A stretch of 64,000 nucleotides of DNA, taken from the NCBI RefSeq assembly GCF_021272385.1, contig NZ_JAJSDZ010000010.1:1240001-1304000 (forward strand), read 5' to 3'. Below the pieces are notes generated by a model that did not search any database, was not told where the DNA came from, and saw only the letters and a list, made by a program, of their open reading frames with translations. A program made the position numbers and the translations under genes. This document shows positions 26,752 through 36,537 of the stretch, in pieces; the first letter of the stretch is position 1, and every line of letters starts with the position of its first letter. Source of the DNA: Vibrio salinus. Its GTDB lineage: Bacteria > Pseudomonadota > Gammaproteobacteria > Enterobacterales > Vibrionaceae.

Positions 26752-26782
26752 AATATATATTCAATCTCGACTTATTATTCAT
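26752..26782. promoter_or_regulatory. operator palindrome of split transketolase 2
   Basis: TGAATATATATTCA at 26752-26765, perfect, with a weaker copy (GACTTATTATTC) exactly 18 bp upstream at 26771-26782. The following stretch to 27013 is AT-rich with no gene. Confidence 0.8.
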
Positions 26783-27013
26783 TTTACATGTCATTGGCTA
26801 TTCTGTCTAGCTAAGGACAATAAAATTTGAACAACTCTATTTATTAGAATGACGGAGAGAATAAATTTTTTGCTATTTTTTCAATTAGTTAAAAAAGATA
26901 TACAGCTGTGTTTTTATTCAATAAAAATGCACAATTCATCAGTAATCGCGGGATTGAATTTTCTTTGACAGACAAGAGCATCAGAAACTATTTAGGGACA
27001 TAATATCTGATAT

Positions 27014-27048
27014 AAAAAAAGCCCAGTCACACTTTAAATGACTGAGCT
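27014..27048 (-). terminator. terminator of the tctCBA-type operon
   Basis: On the minus strand AGCTCAGTCA and TGACTGGGCT form a 10 bp stem (one G-U), followed by T7. It lies 32 bases after the TctA stop. Confidence 0.85.
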
Positions 27049-27080
27049 TACCTCATTAATTTCAAGAATAGCCTTCTCTT

Positions 27081-28604
27081 TTATTCTCTGGCTTTCACTA
27101 TATCTGCATTACCCGAAAACTTTTTTTTAATGGCTTTCCATAGACGGGTCTGTGTTAATAATATAAAAACGATCAACCCAAACAAACTGGCAGATATAGG
27201 ATTAATAATGATGCTATGAAGAAGGCTACTAACATCGTTCTGCTCAATCAGCATCGCTCTACGCCAGTTTTGATCCATCAGGTCACTTAGGATCACCCCC
27301 AAAATAACAGGCGCAACCGGATAGTGATACATTCTCATAAAATAACCAATGACGCCAAATCCAAGCATCCACCAAACATCAGCAATTGAGTTATTAATGG
27401 CATAAGCGCCTACGACAGAAAGTATCAGAATCAATGGTATTAATATTCCTTTCGGGCAACTGACAAGCTTACTGAACACTTTCACACCCGTCAGGCCAAA
27501 AATTAATACAAACACATTCGCCAGAGCTAAGTTACCGACGGTAAACCAGAAAATATCCGGATTATCCGTCATCAGTAATGGACCGGGATTCAGTCCGTGA
27601 ATAAATAAAGCCCCAATAAACACGGCTGTCACTGCATCACCGGGGATTCCCAGTGTTAACATAGGTATGTACGCACCACCAACTGCAGCATTATTCGCTG
27701 ATTCCGGAGCTATAAGACCTTCTTTTGCCCCCTGCCCAAAAGGCACCTTCGGATTTTTAGTCGTTCTCTTGGCATAATCGTAAGCCATCAATGAGGCAAT
27801 ATCTCCTCCGGTTCCCGGTAAAGCCCCGACTATGACACCTAAAATAGAAGATTTAATACTAAGAGGCAGATATCGCCTTACATCTGCCCAGTCAGGCACA
27901 ATCTTTGACAGACTTTGCTTCACGACTGGTTTATCCATAAAGTGTAACTGAACCAAAACTTCAGACAGGCCGAACATCCCAATCATAACAGCAACCGGGC
28001 TGATACCTTCCCACAACTCAACGACACCAAATGTGAAACGTTCTTCAGCAGTCATCGGATCAAGACCGACCGTCCCGACAACAACACCTAATGCACCAGT
28101 AAATAACCCCTTTGAAAAGTGGCCGTATGACATTGAACTGATTAGCATCAGCCCTAATACACCAATCATCAGATAGTCACGAGGCTGGAGTTTAATAGCA
28201 ATGGAACTGATTGCCGGCGCAGCAAACGACAGCACAATAATACCGACAAACCCGCCAATTACCGACATAACAGTCGAAAGACCGATGGCATTACCGGCTT
28301 CCCCTTTCTGAGCGAGCGGGTAGCCATCCAGCGAAGTTGCTATCGCAGAGGGAGCTCCGGGGATATTAAGGAGAATCGCCGTACGGGAACCACCATAAAC
28401 GCCCCCCATGTACACACCGACCATCAGACAAAGAGCATTATTCAGATCCCAGGAAAAAGTAAATGAAATCAGAATAGACACAGCCATTGTTACCGACAGT
28501 CCAGGGATTGCACCAATGTAAATGCCTAAAAAAGCACCAAGAGCCGTAATGGATAGCAATTGGACTGAGGACCAACTGGTCAGGAATAAACTTAAAATAT
28601 CCAC
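27081..28604 (-). CDS. tripartite tricarboxylate transporter, large permease (TctA family)
   Basis: A 507-residue TctA protein with about eleven or twelve membrane segments. The family motifs GAIPGLSVTMAVSIL near residue 35, MGGVYGGSRTAILLNIPGAPSAIATSLDGYPLAQKG near 70-105, and GALPGTGGDIASLMAYDYAKR near 260 are clear. It is the transport channel for an organic acid in a secondary, sodium- or proton-driven system. Third gene of the order TctC, TctB, TctA. The substrate is not determined by sequence. Confidence 0.93.
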   Translation of the reverse strand: MDILSLFLTSWSSVQLLSITALGAFLGIYIGAIPGLSVTMAVSILISFTFSWDLNNALCLMVGVYMGGVYGGSRTAILLNIPGAPSAIATSLDGYPLAQKGEAGNAIGLSTVMSVIGGFVGIIVLSFAAPAISSIAIKLQPRDYLMIGVLGLMLISSMSYGHFSKGLFTGALGVVVGTVGLDPMTAEERFTFGVVELWEGISPVAVMIGMFGLSEVLVQLHFMDKPVVKQSLSKIVPDWADVRRYLPLSIKSSILGVIVGALPGTGGDIASLMAYDYAKRTTKNPKVPFGQGAKEGLIAPESANNAAVGGAYIPMLTLGIPGDAVTAVFIGALFIHGLNPGPLLMTDNPDIFWFTVGNLALANVFVLIFGLTGVKVFSKLVSCPKGILIPLILILSVVGAYAINNSIADVWWMLGFGVIGYFMRMYHYPVAPVILGVILSDLMDQNWRRAMLIEQNDVSSLLHSIIINPISASLFGLIVFILLTQTRLWKAIKKKFSGNADIVKARE

Positions 28605-28614
28605 GTTTTATACC

Positions 28615-29109
28615 TCAAAACCCTGAAAAACCAAGCGAGCCCAACCATTCACTTTCTGGAAGAACAACTAAGAAAACCATTCTGAAAATAACAAACACTA
28701 CGGTAAGCACAACAACCGAAAGCAATAGTGAAACCAGCCAACCTCTGCGATAAAAAACGGTAAATGTAAAAAATAAAAACAGAAAAGCGGCAGTAATGAA
28801 TCCCAGAGAATCCAGACACAAAACAAAAACAAAAATACTGGCCAGAATAATCAGTATATTTCGTGGAAGAATCCGTTCCATAAACGATTCGAAGGAATGC
28901 GATGGGGCTTTTGTATGAAGTGTTGTCCAAAATGTAAACATTGAGGATACCAGCATGACAAACGAAGCAACTAAAGGGAAAAAACCGGGCGAACTCAATT
29001 CACCAATCCCTGATATCTGATAAGCCTGATAAACCAAAAACATGCTCACCAAAACCAAAATTCCATTAAAAACTAGTTCTCCGGGACCTCTACTAGTTTT
29101 TGTGGTCAT
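28615..29109 (-). CDS. tripartite tricarboxylate transporter, small permease (TctB family)
   Basis: A 164-residue protein with four hydrophobic segments and the TctB layout (GIGELSSPGFFPLVASFVML at 30-50, LDSLGFITAAFLFLFFTF near 105). It lies 10 bases ahead of the TctA gene and is poorly conserved in sequence, as usual for the family. Confidence 0.85.
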   Translation of the reverse strand: MTTKTSRGPGELVFNGILVLVSMFLVYQAYQISGIGELSSPGFFPLVASFVMLVSSMFTFWTTLHTKAPSHSFESFMERILPRNILIILASIFVFVLCLDSLGFITAAFLFLFFTFTVFYRRGWLVSLLLSVVVLTVVFVIFRMVFLVVLPESEWLGSLGFSGF

Positions 29110-29183
29110 ACACCAAGTTCCTCATATTTTTATACCATAAGTTAAAAGGGGCTTAGCGCCCCCTAAATGAAAGAAACGACGCA

Positions 29184-30194
29184 CTAATCATGAATCTTTT
29201 CTATGTTAAATTTTGCCGGCGAAAATTTTGCTGCTCCGGCTTCATAGACAGTCCACGAACCCACTTTTCTGAACCGTTCAACATAATCTGCAGCTTTCTG
29301 TCCGGAAAGACCGAGGTATTCATAACCTTTATCTTCAATTAACTTTTTAAAATCACCCTGTGCTGCAGCAGTATTAAACGCCTGAGATAATTTATTTACC
29401 ACATCATCCGGTGTACCTGCTTTTGCAAAAATACCAAAAAATGCACTGTAGGGCAGTTTACCGGCTAAATGAGGAAAATACGTCGTAACGGGTTCAACAC
29501 CCGGCAATTGGTCATTAGGCTTTTTATCCATTAAACCAATAACTTTTACCTGCCCTGCCCGGATGTATTCCTTCGCAACTCCGTAAGTAATCGGCATGAC
29601 ATCCACCGCACCACTGAGTAAAGCCGTTAATGCCGGGCTATCACCATTATAGGGAACCGATGTTACTTCAAATTTCTGATCGGATTTAAGGATGGATAAT
29701 AAAATGGAAGGTAAACCTGCCGGACCAGTTGAACCAACTTTTACATCTTTAGGGTGTGCCTTTGCGTAATCGATGAATTCTTTCAAGTTATTATACGGAG
29801 TCTCATTACGGGCGACGAATATCGAAATCCCCTGAGCCAGAAGGGAAACAGGAATCATATCACTGTAATCGATTTTAGAAAGTCCCAACACTTTGTATAT
29901 CTGCGGGTTTTCTGCGCCCATTAATAATGTATAACCATCGGCTCTTTTAGCATTAACAAATTTTGTGGCCAGAGCGCCACTGCCTCCGGGACGGTTGACT
30001 AAGATAACATCGGTACCCAACAGCTTTTCCGCGTCCGGTGTAACTGTCCTCATCACGCTGTCAGTTGAGCCACCGGCTCCCCACATAATAATACCCTGAA
30101 TATTTTTACTCGGGTAATCAGCTGCCGAAACACTTGTGGCAGCAGAAAACGCCAGAACCGCAGCACCAGCAGAGTTTAACCATTTTTTACGCAT
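29184..30194 (-). CDS. tripartite tricarboxylate transporter, periplasmic binding protein (TctC/BUG family)
   Basis: A 336-residue BUG-type protein with a signal peptide (MRKKWLNSAGAAVLAF... ending VSAADYPSK). Family features: IMWGAGGSTDSVMRT near residue 40, VNRPGGSGALATKFV, GSTGPAG and the C-terminal GYEYLGLSG. It binds a carboxylate or small organic ligand in the periplasm. The ATG at 30194 has AGGCGGG just upstream. First gene of the operon, divergent from nagA. Confidence 0.9.
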   Translation of the reverse strand: MRKKWLNSAGAAVLAFSAATSVSAADYPSKNIQGIIMWGAGGSTDSVMRTVTPDAEKLLGTDVILVNRPGGSGALATKFVNAKRADGYTLLMGAENPQIYKVLGLSKIDYSDMIPVSLLAQGISIFVARNETPYNNLKEFIDYAKAHPKDVKVGSTGPAGLPSILLSILKSDQKFEVTSVPYNGDSPALTALLSGAVDVMPITYGVAKEYIRAGQVKVIGLMDKKPNDQLPGVEPVTTYFPHLAGKLPYSAFFGIFAKAGTPDDVVNKLSQAFNTAAAQGDFKKLIEDKGYEYLGLSGQKAADYVERFRKVGSWTVYEAGAAKFSPAKFNIEKIHD

Positions 30195-30331
30195 TTTCCC
30201 GCCTGTCTTTTCATCACTTATCGTTATTTTTAGATTCAACCAATTTCATCGCATCAAACCTTCACTAAACATAATAAATATGTCGATAGGGTCAATATTT
30301 ATTTTTAAAAATTTTAAACGCCCAAAGTGTA

Positions 30332-30358
30332 TCATTGTACTAGTACGAAGTATAATGA
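30332..30358. promoter_or_regulatory. inverted repeat in the tctC/nagA divergent region, GntR-type operator candidate
   Basis: TCATTGTACT and AGTATAATGA form 10 bp arms (one mismatch) around seven bases. Overlapping it, GTACTAGTAC at 30337-30346 is a perfect palindrome like GntR/FadR-subfamily operators. It lies centrally in the 399 bp gap and could serve both directions. No GntR gene is in the window. Confidence 0.5.
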
Positions 30359-30593
30359 TTAATATCACAAAGTATAGAGGCAAATGAAATTACTTTATCC
30401 TGACGGGAAGTCAATAAAGAAGAAAAATTCTTATTTTTGCCGGGATTGTTTCGCCAACATAAGTTATTTCCCCCTTTAATAACCAAATATCACCGTTTAT
30501 CATACGCATAGTCAGTTTCACCGATATTTATTTTCCAATTGCCTGCCTGATAACGACTCGCCAATGGAATTCTGTTTACCAAGGAGATCTTAA

Positions 30594-31742
30594 ATGCTTG
30601 CTTTAACTAACGGCATTGTTTTAACCGGATTTCAACGCTTAACCAACGTTGCTGTTTTGATAAAAGAAAATAAAATTCATTCCATCATTCCCGAATCAGA
30701 ACTGCCATCCAGTATTGAAGCCTACGATTTGGAAGGCACCATGCTGTCAGCAGGCTTTATCGATCTTCAGGTTAATGGCTGTGGTGGGGTCATGTTTAAC
30801 AGTGCGCCCACTTACTCCACCCTTAAACATATGCAGGAAACCAACTTAAAATCCGGAACAACCAGTTTTTTACCAACATTCATCAGCGACAGCGATGCAA
30901 ACATTAAGACCGCCGTTAAAGCCGTCGAAACATTTACAGAAAAGCATCATAATCAAATACTGGGAATGCACCTGGAAGGCCCGTTTACCAATGTGATTCG
31001 TCGGGGGATTCACCCTAAGGAACAAATCCGGCCTCTGACACAGACAATGGTTGAGTGGTTGCTCAGACATCGCAAAGCCATAAAACAAATCACTTTGGCT
31101 CCTGAACTCAGCACCGCTGAATTCATTCAGCAGCTTTCGCAATCAGGAATCATTGTCAGCATTGGCCATTCAGCTGCAACATACGAAGAAGCGACCAATA
31201 GCTTTAAGCAGGGAGTAACCAGTGCAACACACCTCTTTAATGCAATGAGTTCAATAGCAAACGGGCGGGAACCGGGGGTCGTAGGCGCTGTTTTTGACAG
31301 GAAAGTATACTCCGGCATCATTGCTGACGGACACCATGTTCATTGGTCCAATATAAGACTTGCAAAGACGATATTAGGTGACAAATTATGTTTGGTTACC
31401 GATGCAACAGCCGGAGCAATGCCACCTTCGGATATGACTGAGTTTAATTTTTGTGGCGCCACTATTTACCTGAAAGACGGAATCTGTTGCGATAAAAACG
31501 GGACGTTAGGTGGCTCATCTCTGACAATGAATAATGCCATCAGGCTAATGGCCGAAAACGGCGGTGTCAGTGTGGATGAAGCGTTCCGGATGGCGACACT
31601 CTATCCGGCGCATTCGATAAACATGGCAGACAAACTTGGTAGTATCCAACCTGACAAAATTGCAAACCTTACTCAGATCACTGACAACTATCAAATAGTA
31701 AACACAATGATTAACGGACAATGGACAGATACCGTTATCTGA
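30594..31742 (+). CDS. nagA: N-acetylglucosamine-6-phosphate deacetylase
   Basis: A 382-residue amidohydrolase matching NagA throughout: DLQVNGCGG (about 57-65), the metal ligand in HLEGPF, GHSAATYEEA, THLFNAMSS, ADGHHVH and the catalytic Asp in VTDAT. It deacetylates GlcNAc-6-P to GlcN-6-P in the cytoplasm. AAGGAG stands seven bases before the ATG. It is not next to nagB or nagE here but is followed by a membrane transporter gene, so it may handle another N-acylated sugar phosphate, or be a second NagA copy. Confidence 0.92.
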   Translation: MLALTNGIVLTGFQRLTNVAVLIKENKIHSIIPESELPSSIEAYDLEGTMLSAGFIDLQVNGCGGVMFNSAPTYSTLKHMQETNLKSGTTSFLPTFISDSDANIKTAVKAVETFTEKHHNQILGMHLEGPFTNVIRRGIHPKEQIRPLTQTMVEWLLRHRKAIKQITLAPELSTAEFIQQLSQSGIIVSIGHSAATYEEATNSFKQGVTSATHLFNAMSSIANGREPGVVGAVFDRKVYSGIIADGHHVHWSNIRLAKTILGDKLCLVTDATAGAMPPSDMTEFNFCGATIYLKDGICCDKNGTLGGSSLTMNNAIRLMAENGGVSVDEAFRMATLYPAHSINMADKLGSIQPDKIANLTQITDNYQIVNTMINGQWTDTVI

Positions 31743-31807
31743 CAGAAAAATGAATATCTGATAATATTATCAGAACAATAAAACAGCAATTGGATGACAA
31801 GGCTAAA

Positions 31808-33118
31808 ATGGAATTTAGGCTAAATACTGTGTGTGGCTGGTTATTATCAGCCAGTCTGGCACTTTCAATTTTTTCCGCTTTTTCTCCGGAAATACCCGGT
31901 TATTATGCCGGAATTCCAATATGGATTAGTGCTGTACTCTTGTTTCCGCGGATTAAATCAAATCAGAAAACGCAAGTTTCCATACTCATTATCCTTGGTG
32001 TATCAGGAATACTGTTCAGTTCTTTGTATTCTGGACATCTGGCTGACCTGCGCAGAGCCTTAGATGCCAATCAAAAAGTGGTAACCATGCTCATTGCCGT
32101 CGGCTTTCTAAAAATATGTGCCTCAGCGGTTTCACTCAATAAAAATGACCTGCCAAAGGGCAGAAAAGCCCTGTTAAAAACCTTATTTGGCGCTCATCTG
32201 TTTGGTGCCGTTCTGAATATGTCTTCCGTCATCATTATGGGCGATAAACTCGCCAACCAACAAAAAGTGACACCTCTGCAAGGGCTGCTCCTGTTAAGAG
32301 CATTTTGTATTTGTGCATTCTGGTCTCCTTTTTTTGCCGCAATGGGCCTGACATTAATCAGTTCCCCAGGTTCTCAACTTACCACATTAGTCCTGTATGG
32401 CCTTCCAACCAGTATTGCTGCGATACTTATCAGTGCCTGGGAAATTTTGCGTAAGCCGGTTGCAAAAGAGCTGACCGGTTACCCAATGGCACTGGACTCT
32501 TTGTGGATGCCTTGCTTCCTTGCCGGTATCGTACTGATGATTCATGAAATAAAACCGGGGGTCAGTGTTCTCACGCTGGTTTCTCTTACCAGTATTACTT
32601 TTACTCTGGGTTTGCTTTCTCTAAAAAAAGGATTACGAAAAGGTATCAGTACCATCAAAGAGCACATCAATCATGGTATTGTCAGTTCAGGAAACGAAGT
32701 CGTTCTGTTTGCATCAGCCGCACTGCTTGCCTCCGGATTTGCAGCCATGATGACCGCATTACACCTTCACTTAGCGCCTGAACACTATGGGCCATTAGAA
32801 GCCAGTATTACTCTGGTGATTTTAGTTGGTCTGGCAATGACCGGCATGCATCCGGTAACAAGTGTCGTGCTTGCCGGTAGTATTCTTGCACCATCAGTAC
32901 AAGACCCAAATTTACTCGGCCTCACACTTTTAATGAGCTGGTCTTTAGGCATATCTCTGTCACCATTTTCCGGAGTACAGCTGAGCATACAATCCCGCTA
33001 TAACATCAGAGCAAGTGAACTCTTAAAGCTAAACTGGCGATATACGCTAATGATGTTTTTATGCTGTTTTTGTATTTTATGGCTTTATTCAGTCAATACC
33101 GGGCTCGTTTACTTATAA
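31808..33118 (+). CDS. multi-pass membrane protein, putative transporter
   Basis: About 436 residues with eleven or so hydrophobic segments and short loops. I do not recognise the family with certainty. The C-terminal half (TLVILVGLAMTGMHPVTSVVLAGSIL, then SLGISLSPFSGVQLSIQSRYN) has the glycine/proline-broken re-entrant look of ion-transporter-superfamily carriers. I start it at ATG 31808 (AAGG five bases upstream); a TTG at 31790 is possible. It follows nagA after 65 bases and is probably co-transcribed, suggesting import or export of an amino sugar or related acid. Confidence 0.7.
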   Translation: MEFRLNTVCGWLLSASLALSIFSAFSPEIPGYYAGIPIWISAVLLFPRIKSNQKTQVSILIILGVSGILFSSLYSGHLADLRRALDANQKVVTMLIAVGFLKICASAVSLNKNDLPKGRKALLKTLFGAHLFGAVLNMSSVIIMGDKLANQQKVTPLQGLLLLRAFCICAFWSPFFAAMGLTLISSPGSQLTTLVLYGLPTSIAAILISAWEILRKPVAKELTGYPMALDSLWMPCFLAGIVLMIHEIKPGVSVLTLVSLTSITFTLGLLSLKKGLRKGISTIKEHINHGIVSSGNEVVLFASAALLASGFAAMMTALHLHLAPEHYGPLEASITLVILVGLAMTGMHPVTSVVLAGSILAPSVQDPNLLGLTLLMSWSLGISLSPFSGVQLSIQSRYNIRASELLKLNWRYTLMMFLCCFCILWLYSVNTGLVYL

Positions 33119-33121
33119 GAC

Positions 33122-33143
33122 GGGGAAATATGAATATTTCCCC
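33122..33143. terminator. stem-loop after the nagA operon
   Basis: GGGGAAATA and TATTTCCCC pair perfectly around TGAA, four bases after the stop codon of the membrane protein. No long T tract follows; it separates convergent transcripts. Confidence 0.55.
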
Positions 33144-33199
33144 CAGGAAACAAAGGGTAATACCCTGCTATTACCTAACAAAAACCGGATACGGTCGAA

Positions 33200-36100
33200 C
33201 TAAAAAGAACCATAACTATGCCCGGCATATCCGGATACCGTAGTTGTCTTTTTATTATTATTTCCGGTTTGCCATTGCACCTGTCCCGGATCATCTTCGT
33301 TTCGCTTAATGCATTTCCACTCAAAAGCTATATCCGATGGTAACCCGCGAACAACACCCGTCCATACCGGTTTAGTCGGCCCGGGAAGGTCCGTATTACT
33401 CCGGTTAATATAATCATAATAAATGTTCGGATCGAGCTTGATGGCATTAGCCGGATCCCAATTACCCAATGCAGCAATATTACCGGAAACATAAATACTT
33501 TGTCCCGGAACGGTAATGCCATTGTCGCAAATAAAATTAACCGATGTGGTCGGCTGAGCCGCCTGTAATTCAAAAGTAAATGATTTTGAGGTTTCCACAT
33601 CCTGCTTAGCCGTTTTTGCGATCACCAGATTGGGACCCGCATTATACCAACCACTGTCTGCGTCACTGAATGCCTGTTGTGACTGATATTTTGTCAAAGG
33701 TGAATCATTTAGTGTCACTTTAGTTGCAATACGCCCATCAACAATCAGTTTAATAATATTTGAACGATTGGTAACTGCACCTGAATACGGCTCTTCCACT
33801 TCCGTATCACCTTGTTTATTAACAGCAGAGCCAATCATCACCTGAACGGTATTATTACTTTGTTGCTGTTTGATTTCAGTGGTTCTGTATGTATACAGCG
33901 GTCGACCTGACATCGTATAGTTAAGCGTCAGGCCATCATCTTCATATAAGATAAACTGCGAGGGTTGATCCGAAGCATAGACACTAAGTATCAGCTCTTT
34001 ATGAGCCAACGTGTTCTCACCCTGATGACCAAAAGCATCAAGCGTGTTGTCGTCAACATACATCTGTGGAAGGATGGCACCAGCCCGGACAAAAGTGGGC
34101 AACCGGAATAAACCATCACGGTAGACCGGTATCGATTCGAATTCTTCTCCCCGACTGCTCACCCATTCATTCGAATGATAATTAACCCATTCGCCTTTAG
34201 GAAGATAAACATGACGTTCATATTCTCCATGCCGTGCAACAACACCCACTAAAATATCTTTTCCAATCATTTTTTCATTACCGGTTTCTCTCAGATTTTC
34301 ATCCTCCTGATAATAAAAAACCGGAGGTGGTACCACTGGCTCACCGTATAAATAGGCTCGGTAAGCAAGAGAATAATAATATGGGATAAGTTCATACCGC
34401 TGACGAAGATTCGCTAAATTACTGGCTGTTTTGCCAACTCTGTCTGGTGCAGTTTCGTAACAGGGGGGAGTACGTTCCCCAAAATTTTTCTGGCAGCTAT
34501 CACGACCGGTACCGAATTCGTTATCGGTATGTGGACGAATGGGAATATCAAACCAACTGCCATTCGCAAACCACTGGGTATACATTTCATCCTGATAACT
34601 GACGTCATAAGGCCCGTCACTGGTATTACCCGGTAACACCTCACGACGAAATCCCCCAATATCCGCACCATAATAATCGATTCCGGAAAAAGACATGTGC
34701 ATCTGAGCATTAAAATGGCTGGCCAGAGACTTAAGATTTGATGCAATATCCCCCGACCACATTGCTACGCCATAGCGTTGAGAACCTGCCGCTCCTGAGC
34801 GGCTAAGAATCAGTGGTCTCGGATTGGTTACGCCAAGGTTATCCGGCTGCCCTTGCTTTTCAACATAACCGTTCCAGATAGAACGGTTCCAAAGTAAATT
34901 ATAAAGATTATGAATGTCGGCATGCGCATTCTTCACACCATCTGCGGTTATTTCTACACCTTCATAGCATGCCGACTGGTTAAATGTCTCGGGTTCACCT
35001 AAATCCGTCCAGTGAGTATTAACACCCAACTTCACCAAATTTGGATAACGCCGGTTATTGTGTATCCATTTCCCTAAGGCATCATCAGACCAGTCAAACA
35101 TCCACCCGGTGCCCCAGAAACCGAACGTTTCAGCGGGAATCTGACTATCCGGATCACACTGATTGCTGTTGTTTCTTTTATAACTCATCAGATTTTGAGG
35201 AATTTCTGATGCTGTTTTCAGCACCGGATCTGTTTCTGCAAGATAAGACTCTTCAATCGCAGCCAATCCAATATGATCTTCGTCATACTGTTTAATTTTT
35301 TCCGCCGGTTCCGGGAAATAATACGAATTATTCTGAACCAGTGAATCCTGATTCTGATCCCAGTTCAAACGTCCCATATTAGAGTCCGGACTGATACCAC
35401 CAAACCAGGTTAAATCCAACACAAATCCATCAAGCGGGAAATGATGACTTCTCAACCCATTTTTAAGCAGATCGATCTGCTCCCAGTTATCATAACCGAA
35501 CTCTGATACCCACAAACCAAAGGCTTTACGGGAAGGAACCGGAGGTCTGCCGGTTAATGCCATAAAATCCGAACGTAATGCTTCTAAATTCTGACCGGTC
35601 ATAAGGTAGAACCGTAGCTGATCACCATACATACGGGCCTGCCACCAGTTTTTAGTAAAATCCCATTTTTGCCAATACACATTATCCATAAATAACGCGT
35701 AATTCAGATTCTCCGGGCCAACAGCGTAATACACCGGGATCTGAACATTGCCAACCATTGCATTCTGGAATACTTCAAACCCATTACCCCAGTTGTCTTT
35801 CCCTTCTCTGACACCAAGCTTAATCCAGTCCCCATCTGCTGACCCGAGTGTTTTAAATTTCTGCCCAAGTCCATACACATTCTGCATTTGTGCGGGATCA
35901 ATGTTCAGTCCTTTCATTGGCTGGGAAAGATCGACCGGGCAAACCGTCGTTAACCGGATATCACTTTTCGTTTTATCAGTCAGACTGATACACAAGTTAT
36001 CTTTGTCAATTTTTAAACGCATATCGGGTGTTTCAATCACATTATCACGTCGTATAACCATAGATGCTCCCTGATAGTCTGTTTTCAGGATCATTGGTGA

Positions 36101-36319
36101 CGTGTAGAGCGCAGTATCAGTAGAGGGTGCAGAACCTACAGCAGAAAGTTCAAAATGAGCCAGGTCATCATCTAAAATCTCCACCATCAGATACTCTGAA
36201 CCTGATTCAAATTTTGCACGGAAAACCTCGGCACTCGCCGGTGTCCAAATTCCGACCAGTATCAGTAACCCCGCCGATATAATTGCTGACGTTTTTTTTA
36301 TTCGATCAATCACTATCAT
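33200..36319 (-). CDS. secreted GH31 alpha-glucosidase-type glycoside hydrolase with C-terminal CBM20
   Basis: A 1039-residue exported enzyme with a signal peptide (TSAIISAGLLILVGIWTPASA). GH31 landmarks: FGLWVSEFGYDNWEQ, DLTWFGG, nucleophile Asp439 in HWTDLGEPE, and acid/base candidate Asp553 in GADIGGF. A beta-sandwich region and DUF5110-like part follow. The last about 100 residues (FICDNGITVPGQSIYVSGN, LGNWDPANAIKLD, FEWKCIKRNED, WQTGNNN) form a CBM20 starch-binding domain. It likely cleaves alpha-glucans outside the cytoplasm. AAGGA is nine bases before the ATG. No maltodextrin transporter is adjacent. Confidence 0.93.
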   Translation of the reverse strand: MIVIDRIKKTSAIISAGLLILVGIWTPASAEVFRAKFESGSEYLMVEILDDDLAHFELSAVGSAPSTDTALYTSPMILKTDYQGASMVIRRDNVIETPDMRLKIDKDNLCISLTDKTKSDIRLTTVCPVDLSQPMKGLNIDPAQMQNVYGLGQKFKTLGSADGDWIKLGVREGKDNWGNGFEVFQNAMVGNVQIPVYYAVGPENLNYALFMDNVYWQKWDFTKNWWQARMYGDQLRFYLMTGQNLEALRSDFMALTGRPPVPSRKAFGLWVSEFGYDNWEQIDLLKNGLRSHHFPLDGFVLDLTWFGGISPDSNMGRLNWDQNQDSLVQNNSYYFPEPAEKIKQYDEDHIGLAAIEESYLAETDPVLKTASEIPQNLMSYKRNNSNQCDPDSQIPAETFGFWGTGWMFDWSDDALGKWIHNNRRYPNLVKLGVNTHWTDLGEPETFNQSACYEGVEITADGVKNAHADIHNLYNLLWNRSIWNGYVEKQGQPDNLGVTNPRPLILSRSGAAGSQRYGVAMWSGDIASNLKSLASHFNAQMHMSFSGIDYYGADIGGFRREVLPGNTSDGPYDVSYQDEMYTQWFANGSWFDIPIRPHTDNEFGTGRDSCQKNFGERTPPCYETAPDRVGKTASNLANLRQRYELIPYYYSLAYRAYLYGEPVVPPPVFYYQEDENLRETGNEKMIGKDILVGVVARHGEYERHVYLPKGEWVNYHSNEWVSSRGEEFESIPVYRDGLFRLPTFVRAGAILPQMYVDDNTLDAFGHQGENTLAHKELILSVYASDQPSQFILYEDDGLTLNYTMSGRPLYTYRTTEIKQQQSNNTVQVMIGSAVNKQGDTEVEEPYSGAVTNRSNIIKLIVDGRIATKVTLNDSPLTKYQSQQAFSDADSGWYNAGPNLVIAKTAKQDVETSKSFTFELQAAQPTTSVNFICDNGITVPGQSIYVSGNIAALGNWDPANAIKLDPNIYYDYINRSNTDLPGPTKPVWTGVVRGLPSDIAFEWKCIKRNEDDPGQVQWQTGNNNKKTTTVSGYAGHSYGSF

Positions 36320-36537
36320 TGTACTTATCCTTATGCGTGATGACTTTTATTATCAAAAATATCAATGACATCACGCAAAAAATTATTCACTAACAAGAAT
36401 AGTACATACCAATAAACGTCACTCTCATTCTGGCAGGAAAAGCAGAGTACCAATCAAAATAAGAAGTGGAGGGATGTAAAAGGAAAGGATAGAAAATAAA
36501 AATGGCTTAGATAGGATGTTGGTAAAATCGTCGATGG

